Shown here: piece after piece, positions 21,912-32,400 of the stretch | How the letters are laid out: every line of letters begins with the position of its first letter | How positions within the stretch are numbered: position 1 is the stretch's first letter | NCBI GenBank assembly: GCA_002633005.1 | Contig: NMRA01000065.1 | Span: 611,066-675,065 of the forward strand | DNA from: Phoronis australis | Lineage: Eukaryota > Phoronida > Phoronidae | Direction of reading: 5' to 3' | DNA: 64,000 nt | Program-made: the position numbers and the translations under genes | The notes under the pieces: model-generated | Database searches by the model: none | The model's input: the letters and a program-made list of their open reading frames with translations, nothing else | What the model was told of the DNA's origin: nothing

Positions 21912-22289
21912 GCTAAATGAAATTGCTTTACTTAATCTATACGTGGGCAATAACTGACTTTTGCCATGTTGAAATTCACTTTCCCCAAGACGGCGATCAG
22001 GTCTCTCATCGAGAGGCGTTCAGTGTCACCTACTGATCCCATGGAGAGCGGATGGGAGGTTTCAACCTACTGGTAAAACAGCGTTTTAACACCTTTCCTA
22101 CGATCATAATGCTGGCAAATGTCCACTGCTGTACTAATGCCTTACGGAAAAAGGCAAACCTTTTGAAATATCATTGGATGAACAAGGACATCATATGTTT
22201 GCCACTGCAATGAAGAATCCGCGCCAAAGCCAGTGGCTGGGGCTGTTCAAGCGGGAAAATTTCGATCCCAGAGGGTATCAAAAACCGAA

Positions 22290-22295
22290 AATAAA
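22290..22295 (+). terminator. Putative poly(A) signal of the SLC22-like gene
   Basis: AATAAA 379 nt after the stop codon. Confidence 0.5.
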
Positions 22296-22378
22296 TTAGT
22301 GAACTTAAACTCGTAAAATGATGGGATTAGCTGACAGTGAAATTTGTTCCTTTGTTCTTGATATAATCAACCACTACA

Positions 22379-22500
22379 GTGGCGGATATAGGATATCACA
22401 AGGGGGCCCAACATTTTGTCCGGCTGTAAGCATTTGCGCAAACCACGATTGTAGACGCGTATAGCACCGAATGGGGGGAGGTCGGGAGGGGGGTTTGCCC
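22379..22500 (+). mobile_element. MITE, CAGTGGCGGATCTAGG family, left part
   Basis: Starts cagtggcggatataggatat and shares about 110 bp (caacattttgtc, cacgattgtag, agcaccgaatggggggaggt) with the reverse strand of 35990-36112. A C-rich run follows. Confidence 0.65.
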
Positions 22501-22611
22501 CCCCCGCCTAGGATAATTTTCTGTTTTTTCCTCTAAAAATCAAGCATTTTCCTTGATTCCTGAAGTATTATCCAAGAAAAAAAGAAACACGGAGAACGCG
22601 TCAAACAGGAA

Positions 22612-22675
22612 AAACCGCACTCGAACTCACGACCTCGTGGATAGAGTGCTCTTGCTTTACCACTACACCACCACG
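22612..22675 (-). repeat. tRNA-like (SINE head or tRNA pseudogene)
   Basis: Minus strand reads a pol III A-box-like segment (tggtgtagtggtaaagca) and, about 35 nt on, a B-box-like segment (gtgagttcgagtgcg). Acceptor-stem pairing and a terminator run are not evident, so it is more likely SINE-derived than an active tRNA gene. Confidence 0.45.
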
Positions 22676-23685
22676 ATTTAACTACTAATCTTGTGCTAAG
22701 ATGTGGTCCACAGCGTTTGCGCGCGAAACCTATTACACGTTTTATATTTTGTGCAATCGGTTCTTAACAAATTTGTTGTATTTAAAATAGTCTTCAAATG
22801 CCCAAAAGACCAAATCCGTTTTTCGTGTTGGCAATAATGACGGCATTGCTTTGGAAATCGTCTTAGTTAAGGTTTGACAAAGAGAGAATTATGAGTTGCT
22901 GAGTTATTCACCAAGGCTTCGATTAAAATTCACATCTTACCAGCAGTTTCGTTTTTTTCATGATCGTCACTCCGAGGTTCCATTTTCTTTAAAAAACGAA
23001 GTAAATTTTCTTCATTGCACAATGCACAGGCGCTTGGGTTTATCTGTTCCTCGATCGCAAATGACGTCACTCAATAATATATATAAGAAAACATAAAGGT
23101 TGGACACTTAAACTTCGCCAAGCCGAGGCTCCCAACTTCAACCGTCCAAAATCCAAATAAAATCTGCGTGCACCTCCCTCAGTCTCGTGTTGCATAAACC
23201 TTCGAAGCCTTATCTTTCCTAGATTCCATTAACTGTCTTCGTGAATGGTGAATTGGCGATGGAATTTCTAAAACAATCTCAAAACTCTGAATTCAAGGAC
23301 CTGAAATAGCAAACTTGGCGGATTTCAGTTGTGCTTCAACTTGTACGCCTGTCGTAGGTGAAACTTCGAGTTTGAACAAGCAACCTATATTTCAAATTCA
23401 ATAATTCTAATCCGAAACTCAACTAATTGAGAATGTTAAAGTTAGTATTTTAATGATTATTTGTAACTTTATTCCACTGACGGCTCATTTTAGCCCTTAA
23501 CTTAGAATTTTATTACATAAACTGGCGTATCTTGTTTCTCATCTTGACATCACGCACTTTTTTGATTGAAGCACAACACACACTCGGCCAGGAAACGCAG
23601 TCCGTGCAAGTATTACAATGCGCGTGGCCGACGAGTTAACTCAATGGTTTTGGCCAAAAGTAAAACCTTCATAAGAAATCACAGT

Positions 23686-24370
23686 NNNNNNNNNNNNNNN
23701 NNNNNNNNNNNNNNNNNNNNNNNNNNNNNNNNNNNNNNNNNNNNNNNNNNNNNNNNNNNNNNNNNNNNNNNNNNNNNNNNNNNNNNNNNNNNNNNNNNNN
23801 NNNNNNNNNNNNNNNNNNNNNNNNNNNNNNNNNNNNNNNNNNNNNNNNNNNNNNNNNNNNNNNNNNNNNNNNNNNNNNNNNNNNNNNNNNNNNNNNNNNN
23901 NNNNNNNNNNNNNNNNNNNNNNNNNNNNNNNNNNNNNNNNNNNNNNNNNNNNNNNNNNNNNNNNNNNNNNNNNNNNNNNNNNNNNNNNNNNNNNNNNNNN
24001 NNNNNNNNNNNNNNNNNNNNNNNNNNNNNNNNNNNNNNNNNNNNNNNNNNNNNNNNNNNNNNNNNNNNNNNNNNNNNNNNNNNNNNNNNNNNNNNNNNNN
24101 NNNNNNNNNNNNNNNNNNNNNNNNNNNNNNNNNNNNNNNNNNNNNNNNNNNNNNNNNNNNNNNNNNNNNNNNNNNNNNNNNNNNNNNNNNNNNNNNNNNN
24201 NNNNNNNNNNNNNNNNNNNNNNNNNNNNNNNNNNNNNNNNNNNNNNNNNNNNNNNNNNNNNNNNNNNNNNNNNNNNNNNNNNNNNNNNNNNNNNNNNNNN
24301 NNNNNNNNNNNNNNNNNNNNNNNNNNNNNNNNNNNNNNNNNNNNNNNNNNNNNNNNNNNNNNNNNNNNNN
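23686..24370. other. Assembly gap (Ns)
   Basis: 685 undetermined bases. The open frames that cross it are artefacts. A C-rich MITE edge (gcggcagccctgcccc) follows at about 24410. Confidence 0.99.
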
Positions 24371-24744
24371 TCAACATTTCCCTACGCTCTTGCTGTTTTA
24401 TTTTTTTTTTGCGGCAGCCCTGCCCCCCCCCCCTAAATCCTAACTTCAAGGTCAGAATACGAACTACTCTCAAGTATACACCCCCGCATTTGGTAAACAT
24501 GCCGCCGTAATACGGTTATCCCCCAAGAGCCAAATGGTACTGAAGAGCGTTCTGTATAGTTTCTAGCGAGAAAAGCAAGATCTCGCAAGACTTCGCAATA
24601 TTACGCGAGTGTTTCTGATTTATGCTCGGTAGCTCACTGGGCTGTCCTATTCAAATGGAGGCCACTGATCATGAAGTGATTGGTCGGCGAGTGTGGAATT
24701 CTGAATAATGGAATTGTATAAATACACAAAACTTACTAAGAGTG

Positions 24745-24846
24745 GCGTACATGAAGTAATATCGCACGAGACATTATTCCGCGTATCGAGCGAGACCGAA
24801 GGAGTACGCGGAATAATGTCTCGTGGGATATTACTTCATGTAAGCC
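24745..24846. repeat. Foldback hairpin, about 40-bp arms
   Basis: Left arm gcgtacatgaagtaatat...ttattccgcgta and right arm tacgcggaataatgt...tacttcatgtaagc are inverted copies with only a few mismatches. They are separated by about 19 bp (tcgagcgagaccgaaggag). Confidence 0.85.
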
Positions 24847-25669
24847 AATCGACTTACGTTTGGTATTTATTCCATACGCTTCGAATTTCTAAGTTTCTTT
24901 CATTTTTCGGCAGATTTTTTAAGTACTTCACTCAGACGGTTCATGTGGTGGATCACATCCTATATGTATGTACATTGTACTTGCGCGTTAGGCTGCAAGT
25001 TTTTTTTTCTAGTAAAAGAAACAGTTTTAAATATAACGATTTATTACTTGAAAAGGGATAACAAAGATGAAAACAACGGTAACTGTGCATTGAACTTGTA
25101 ACATCTTCTGAAAATAGATGAAAATCAACATTTGATATTGTTGTTACAAAGGAATCGACGCCTGAGTTGCAGACGATATAAAAGACACCGGTCTAATCAT
25201 TCCATTCATTCAATGCAGTTCTTAACGCATAATTCACTGCGTTTGGTTCCCCTGTTCATTGTGAATTCCCAAAGGTTTCCACGCGTTTTATCACCCTTCG
25301 TATCCGGTCGTTAACAATTTCACGTTTGGCTCTCCTGATATTGAATACTTCTGTTTACGCCAGTGTACGTCATCTTAAGTCGATAGATGTCACTACGTGT
25401 CAGATACGATAACTATGTACATAGGATCTTGAAAGGCGTCACAGTTTGCATGTGTACGATGAAAACGGTCTCATCTACTATTGTCTCGTTTCAGAAAAAT
25501 CAGAAGAGAACCTTCCAGCGCAGACGAATTAAATACCCTTGAGGTTGGCGTGGACCATTTGACGACAAACGTTTAGTCTTGCAATTAGACTTTTTAATTT
25601 GTTGTTACGACGGCATGATGAACTATAAGTCTCAACTGAACTAGTCCATTGCTTAGTAATATACAGTAC

Positions 25670-25800
25670 ATACACACGTACATGTACGTAGGTACGTATG
25701 TACATACATACATATTTTTGCATACATATATATACAAACATGCATACATACATACGTGCAAATATATACATACATACATACATCACTATAATTTGGCAGT
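25670..25800. repeat. (CATA)n microsatellite
   Basis: Imperfect catacata runs abutting the left side of the next foldback. A shorter run lies on its right side (26078-26115). Confidence 0.85.
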
Positions 25801-25813
25801 AATCTTTCTCGTA

Positions 25814-26083
25814 TACATATTTCGTTGAAGGCACGACTTTGATCTGTTTTACTAGTTTAATTTCAGATCAAATAGAGATCTTGTCTTTACATCACAACAG
25901 TGCAACAAAAATCCAATCGACATCAGTAGGTAACGCTTTGAAAATTATGTTACCTACTGATGTCGATTGGATTTTTATTGCACTGTTGTGATGCAAAGAC
26001 AAGATCTCTATTTAGAGAGTTTGAAAGAACTGAAATAAAACTCGTAAAACAGATCAAAGTCGTGTATTCAATGAAAATGCACA
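25814..26083. repeat. Large foldback element, arms about 120-135 bp
   Basis: Left arm (25814-25934) and right arm (25949 to about 26083) are near-perfect inverted copies around a 14-nt spacer (gctttgaaaattat). The right arm carries about 18 extra bases near 26013. The shared core includes cctactgatgtcgattgga. No coding capacity. Confidence 0.88.
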
Positions 26084-26983
26084 CATACATGCAAATATAC
26101 ATACATGCATATATAGAATACTTACATTGCTATGCTTTCTAGATGTACAACTCCGTAAAAATATCAGTCAATGTAGCATTACATTTTTGTCCGTAAAAAG
26201 TTACCTTATAGGTCGTTCTTCAAAACAAATGGCCCCTGGGATTATTTAATGCTGCACCGGCTGTCATAAATGCACTCGCACTGTAGCTTTTAATTAGTTT
26301 ACACGCGCCTTTCGTGCACATTTCAAAACAATAACCTCATCTTAAGGGTTATAGACAACTATAAAGGTATGTTTGGACAACTGCTGAGGTCAAATATAAG
26401 CGCAGAGAACCAAGGCCAGAGAGATTGCAATTCCAGACATACATCACAAGAGGAGCGTATGTGACGTTTGCACGGAGCTACACTGTACATACAGGTACTG
26501 TATGTTCAATACAAAAGCGGTCGAGCAGGGGGTCCATTTCTAGCCCATTCCCACTTGGATGCTTGGATGCACGCTTTTGTCATGTATGCCATCTATACTA
26601 TTAAATTAGATTTTAATTATTTTTCAGAAATAACTGCGCAATTTTTTTACTTATGTCATAATCTGTTTGACTTGACGTCGCACTTGCGTCGTTTCAAAAG
26701 TTTTGTACTTGGTGAGAAATTAGCATTAGTCGCTGCGTGTTGGAGCCTGAAACAACTTTCCTATTTAGTCTCACATACCCTTGAGCCTAAGTGTTCCTCG
26801 TATGAACCACTGAAATCATGCACAACACTATTTGAAAACTGTACATGAGGTAAAACGTAAAGGTGGACCGAAAAAAAAACAGCCTGATCACAAATTTTCT
26901 CAAACATGCATGAAACTTGAGCAAACTTCCAAATATTTATCATTTTCATGATCCCAGTAAATTTCCTTTCCGTGACAGCATTC

Positions 26984-27155
26984 TATTTCCGTTCCCAACA
27001 AGAACATCGAAACCCCCAGTGACTCAATAAAATGCTTTGAAGTTTACTGAGGATGGGTAATTCGAAAATGGCGTGTACGCATTGCTTGTGGCTTGATTTG
27101 GTAACGGAAATGACATCATTTTAAGGTAAGGATCGTTGTGAGACCGAGTTTGTGG
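26984..27155 (+). mobile_element. MITE, TTTCCGTTACCAA family, forward copy
   Basis: Inverted ends tatttccgttcccaa and ttggtaacggaaatg. The adjoining aaggtaagga and gtgagaccg match the outer part of 15020-15206 in reverse. Confidence 0.6.
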
Positions 27156-28780
27156 AAGTAAAGGCGTGTTTGATTTTCATTATTAAGCTAGCAGTTTTAA
27201 GAAATGATTACTATCGCGAATAAAATCCCAGTGTACCCTCGGGCATAGAAAGGGACAATGCTGAAAGGCAAGCTCATCATTGCTGACGGCGGCCATTAAA
27301 CAATCGGTCTTCCCGCCAATCCCCTTGAATTCATCGCACAATTAAAAGGATTGGTCTACTTCACTCTAGTAATATGGTGCTCTACCACGGGAACTAATTT
27401 TCCCTTTTATTCGAGCAACTTCGAACGGTTTCAAGTCGATGCTGTGTTGTTATCGTTCACAGCCGCTGACGCAAACTTCGACCTGTATCTGACTTGGTAA
27501 CCGCTCCCTCGTGTGAGCAAAATCACAGATAGTACCTCAAAACTTTTCCTTAAAAATATTGAAGTTGTATAATCATGATTGCTAATCGACAATTTATTCA
27601 AATACATTTTTCAGTATCTTTGTATATTTTGAATTTCGTGTTGCCTATTGCATTTGTTCTCCCTAAAAGTTATAATGGTAGAAGAGTGACGAATCACTGC
27701 GACAGTTTCCCGGGGAAATTGCGGCCCGGGAAATGCCTCGGTAAGGCTAAAAAGCACACTTGGTTCTCGCATGTGCTGTTTCAGAAGTCGGTGGTGCGGT
27801 ATTTATTTTAGTTGCTCACTTTCTCGAAAAAGAAAATACACCTGAGCCGAATAAAAGTGATGTGGATTTTTACGATAATTTCTAGCCTGTTTGGGGGGAG
27901 GGGTGGTGGTGGCTCTCATGCATTGAGGTTGTCGAAAGTTTTCTTTTTATCCCCATTGGCTACTGCAAACACATGAGTGGAGTAACAGTCCAGCATATCG
28001 CAAAATAGTGATGAAAATTGTCCGTTCGAATAGTATATAAAAGATTGTGTTACCCGCAGAACAGTGTTTGGTGAATACGAGGATTAGTGAGTCAGGACTA
28101 CGTCGAGACCCGCGACGGGGAAGTTCGATCTCAAAGTGGGAGATGGTCATCAAGTAGTTTTCCTTATACGGCTCCCAATGGGAGACCCCTAAGTGTCAAT
28201 CACAGAGATTTTAAGACATCGATGACTTTTAACATAGAAGCCTACAATTAGCGTTTCTTCAAGTCGCTTTTCATAAAAATGAACCCAAGGTTAAAAATCC
28301 TTAAATTATAATTTGAGAAGTTGTATACACTACGGACAATGCTCCTCAGACTCAGACTGGACTGGTCACCAGAATGCGTGGACGAAACGACATCCGACAT
28401 TTCCTGAGTCCATTCAAAAATAGTTTGGCAAAGAGACAATTTAGGAGAAAGGGGAGCTGGAGAAGATATTAATAGTACAAATTGTATAACAAGATAATGT
28501 TATGACTTTTCCGAAAATACGTACGCTTACATGTGAAGATAATCAGGAAAATACAAGCTAGTGTTGGTTTAGGAACGTAAATTCATTAAGAAAACCTTAT
28601 TTATTCGCGCCACATTACAATAACGAATAGGCGACTTCACTTTGAACAGGCAATGTGTCGGTCTGAACGCCAGTTATGATGGCGGCCGCAGTAACATTCA
28701 CTTCAATCCAGCTTTTTACATTTTTGAGTTAGTTCCCCAATCATTCAATCTTTTCTCTCTCTGCCCACCTCTCCCACCCA
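27156..28780. other. Intergenic, no supported feature
   Basis: Short open frames only. A G-rich patch lies near 27890-27910. Confidence 0.45.
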
Positions 28781-28928
28781 TGGGCGGCGCAGCACCGAAA
28801 AAAGTGGGGGGAGGCTAAAGCCCCCTCAGCCCCCCTGTGGTGCAGCGCCTGTAGACCATATGCGGCGTAGCACTGAAAAAAGTAGGGGGCTATAGCCCTC
28901 CCAGCCCCCTATGGTGCGCCGCCCATGC
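28781..28928. mobile_element. Two tandem copies of a roughly 73-bp palindromic MITE
   Basis: Copies at 28781-28853 and 28855-28928 each run from g(g/c)ggcg(c/t)agcac through gaaaaaagt and an agccccc palindromic centre to ggtgc(a/g)(g/c)cgcc. Ends are inverted repeats. A third, more decayed copy is at 29783-29851. Confidence 0.75.
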
Positions 28929-29386
28929 CACCCCTACCTAACCTCCACACTTTCTCGCTCCCACACTCCCTCTCTGCCTCCCATTGTTCCTAATTGTGAG
29001 GAGAACCGAAAGGATACAGCTTTAGAATTGTGTGAACCAGTGTGTAGTATACACCTTCATGTCGTAATTAGGATGCCTAATACTACAATGCACCTAGGGT
29101 CTAACCAAACACGTTGGATAACAACACTCAGCGTGAACTGAACAACACGATTTTTTCGAGCTCATATGACAACAGCGTTCAACATCGACCTGCTCCGAAA
29201 GTAATCGGCCCAGGCCGCACTTTACAATCCACTCGTTTATAAAAGGAATCACAGAAAGGGCGCTCATGAGTACATACTGACGATTGTTAAAGTTAGGTGT
29301 TGTTTACGTTGCCAACAGAAAAGACTTTAATCAAGTGTGCCTGGATACCGTCTTCACTGCCTTTGGCTTCTCGACTTCGACTGAAA

Positions 29387-29431
29387 ATGTCAAACTGGTA
29401 TTGCCGTGCTACAGTCTTCCTGAGTTTACAG
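29387..29431 (+). CDS. 281-aa membrane protein gene, exon 1
   Basis: 15 codons from ATG in gaaaATGtca to CAG|gtaacg, phase 0. Encodes the first half of the signal peptide. Confidence 0.6.
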
Positions 29432-32400
29432 GTAACGTTTATTTCTGGAAGTGATTACGTTGCAGTTTGTTGTTTCGCATTATACTGCATTTCATCAGTT
29501 TACATTGTCCCTACTGAGATTTTCAATATTGCGCTAATTTAACATGAACTGAATGTTGCGGAGTATGCAACGTATAGTGTGCAATTAACGTCATTTTATT
29601 TAAATAAAGCGATAGTAAATTCAAGCTGACAATTGGCAAAAATTGTTACCCAGGCCGAGTGTATCTTATTCGCCATTTAAAAGGAGCTTTCGCTACTGTT
29701 TAGATGTGGCAGTCAATGTTGGATTCTTTTCCGAAGCGCCCTTGGGGTTAATCTTTGCCACTTAAGTAATCCGATCTCCGGCATGGGTGGGGCAGTACTG
29801 AAATAAGAATGGGGCCATAGCCTCCCAGTCCCCAATGGTGCACCGCCCAAGGATCCTGACTTGTACAGCTCAAGCCCCTGGCAATGTGTACATGCGCCAT
29901 AGTCGAATTTGCAATTTTAGGGTTTTTAAAAGCTTAAGTGGCGCGTGATTCACTTTGTGAAACGCAGCTTTAAGTGAAATACCTTCAGGGAAATATAAAA
30001 TAAACATAATGTTATCAGTCGTGGTCCACTGCATGTCGTAGATTTTTCAAATATAAACCAGTAGAATAAGCATTATTTGTATTTAAATTTCAGATTCCTT
30101 TACTTCTGCCAGCGACAGAAGGTGAGTATACAGCCTTTGGTTTTCAAGAAGTTGATATTTGAAGTGGTATATTTTGGAACACCCTGTATTTGAGTTCCAC
30201 CCCAATAGCTGAATCAGTACCGAAGACATATTCGGGTCTGTGTTTAGTAATTTGTTGAAATTATGCACCGATTGTCCAGAAGCTCTTTGGCCAATGTGCT
30301 TGAATATTTAATCTCCTATTTGCGTGATACATGGGATATTTTTCAGACATTCTTCCAAAAGTATTTTCTCCATGCCGGCAGATGTGATATAAGTAATATT
30401 TTTGTTTCTTTAAGTGATTTATAAACGAATCAGTATCGGTCATTTCTGCAACGCCGGTTTTGAATTTCTGATGTTCTTGTTCTTTTGTCTGTAATTCTCT
30501 ATAATTTGAATGGTATTTGTATTATGAACACGCATGTTACCTTTTGACGAAGTGTTATTTTCACACATAAAAATTACCTAACGCACTAAGTGCATGGTCG
30601 TCTGGTCCCAGATCAAAGAAGTCTTCTGATCTCTTGCATTTTATCGGCAGTGACGTCAGTACGGCATTAAAGCGAATAGGCCTACCACTGTCAAGAGAGC
30701 ATTGCTCGACCAAAGACGTTTTCCCCAAGGCTGCTGATTTATTTTCTTGGTGCTGATTTGGGTTTTACTGAGGCTGCAGTACTTCGCGTACTGATTCAGC
30801 AAATCTAGTAAATACCATCAACTATTATCGAGCTCGTTCGATGCATTTCGTCAATTTTCGTATTATCGTTATCGCGTGCAATACTACATGTACATATACA
30901 TGTAAAACGACAAAGTTTACGATAACGTAGCACGGAAACTGACGGCTAAGTCACAATCAAGGTCCATATTCGAGAGTTGACTGTGTTACGATCTAAAATA
31001 ACTTTTTTGTCACTTACCAGATGCCAACTGAATCTCATTATGCAAAGAGTTATTTAGTAATGTGCAAATTAAAAAAGAATCATCAAAATCGGACAATGTT
31101 TGAAAAATTTATGCATGTTTTTGTCAATGAAAATCATGCATTTTTAGCGTTACGAGTGGCTATTTTAAAAATAACAATTTTCAACTGTCAAGAATAGAAA
31201 AAAAAATTATTTTATCAAGCAAGCAATTGTTTAGATATGACTGAGAATAACTTGAGTCACTTTCAGAGTCAATTAGATGAAGTTGTGCTTAATCATTGAG
31301 AAATGGTAGGGTTCATCATAAAACAGGCACTCGTTACGAAATTTGTAAATTCTGTGTTTCTAACCCTCACCTACTGTAAAGAAGGTTAAAAACTAAAGTT
31401 CACACTGTGTAACGAAAATAACTGCAAAATATGTCAGCCTAGGCAACACAGCAAATTATTCAATATCTAAACAAACCAAAAGTTTGGATATTGAATGGGT
31501 TCTGCTATGTTGAAAATGGGCCAAAATGGCTAACAAATGTAGTGTACGTACCCCCCATGTGGAATTCAGTAATACAAATGGTCATTGCAAATGAAATTAT
31601 TGCCTTTAAAATAACAACATGGTGCTTATTATCACTGAAAAAATAAATAGCCATACAACATTATGTTACCATGTGATGCAGAAACAGTGATGTAGTGTAC
31701 GTACCCCCTTTTGTAGTGTACGTACCCCCATGTTTACAAATGCCATGAAATTAAAATATCACTTGGTAAGTGAGCAACATTGGTCATAGACAGTTTCCTT
31801 CCTTAAAAATGTTAGGTTAAAAGAGTGTTTATTGCCAATACATTTGTTTTGAGTGAAATATTATCATTTTTGTAGTGTACGTACCCCCTTATTTTAATTT
31901 GTGCCTATTTTCAAATTATGGCAGATATGCACATGTATGCTGTGCTTTTTATTTTTTCTCTTTGAATTGATTTAGTAAATCAACTAACTCTCAGTAAATT
32001 CTTAGTATTTAGTTACAAACCTGAAATGTAGAGTACGTACCCCTTTGTAGTGTACGTACCCCACAGACAGTTTCCTCCATTAAAAATGCTAGGTTAAAAG
32101 GGTGTTAATTACAAATACATTTGTTTTGAGTGAAATATTAGCATTTGTGTAGTGTACGTACCCCTATACTTTAGCATGTGCCTGTTTTCAAAGAATGGCA
32201 AAAAAGGAACATGACTGCATGCTGTTCTTTTTATTTGTTCTCTTTGAATAGTGGTAAATGAACTAACTCTCAATAGATTTTAATTATTTTTCATAAACCT
32301 GAAAAGTCATTAAAATGTAGTGTACGTACTCCTGTGTAGTGTACGTATCTTCAACCTCTGTGCTATAAAGTATTGCCCACAAGAAATTTTACATACAGTT

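Noticed and set aside
22612-22675. Functional tRNA gene
   Set aside because: A- and B-box-like segments are present, but a convincing cloverleaf and terminator are not. Treated as SINE-like.
23566-24510. Long frames spanning the N block
   Set aside because: They are open only because Ns contain no stops.
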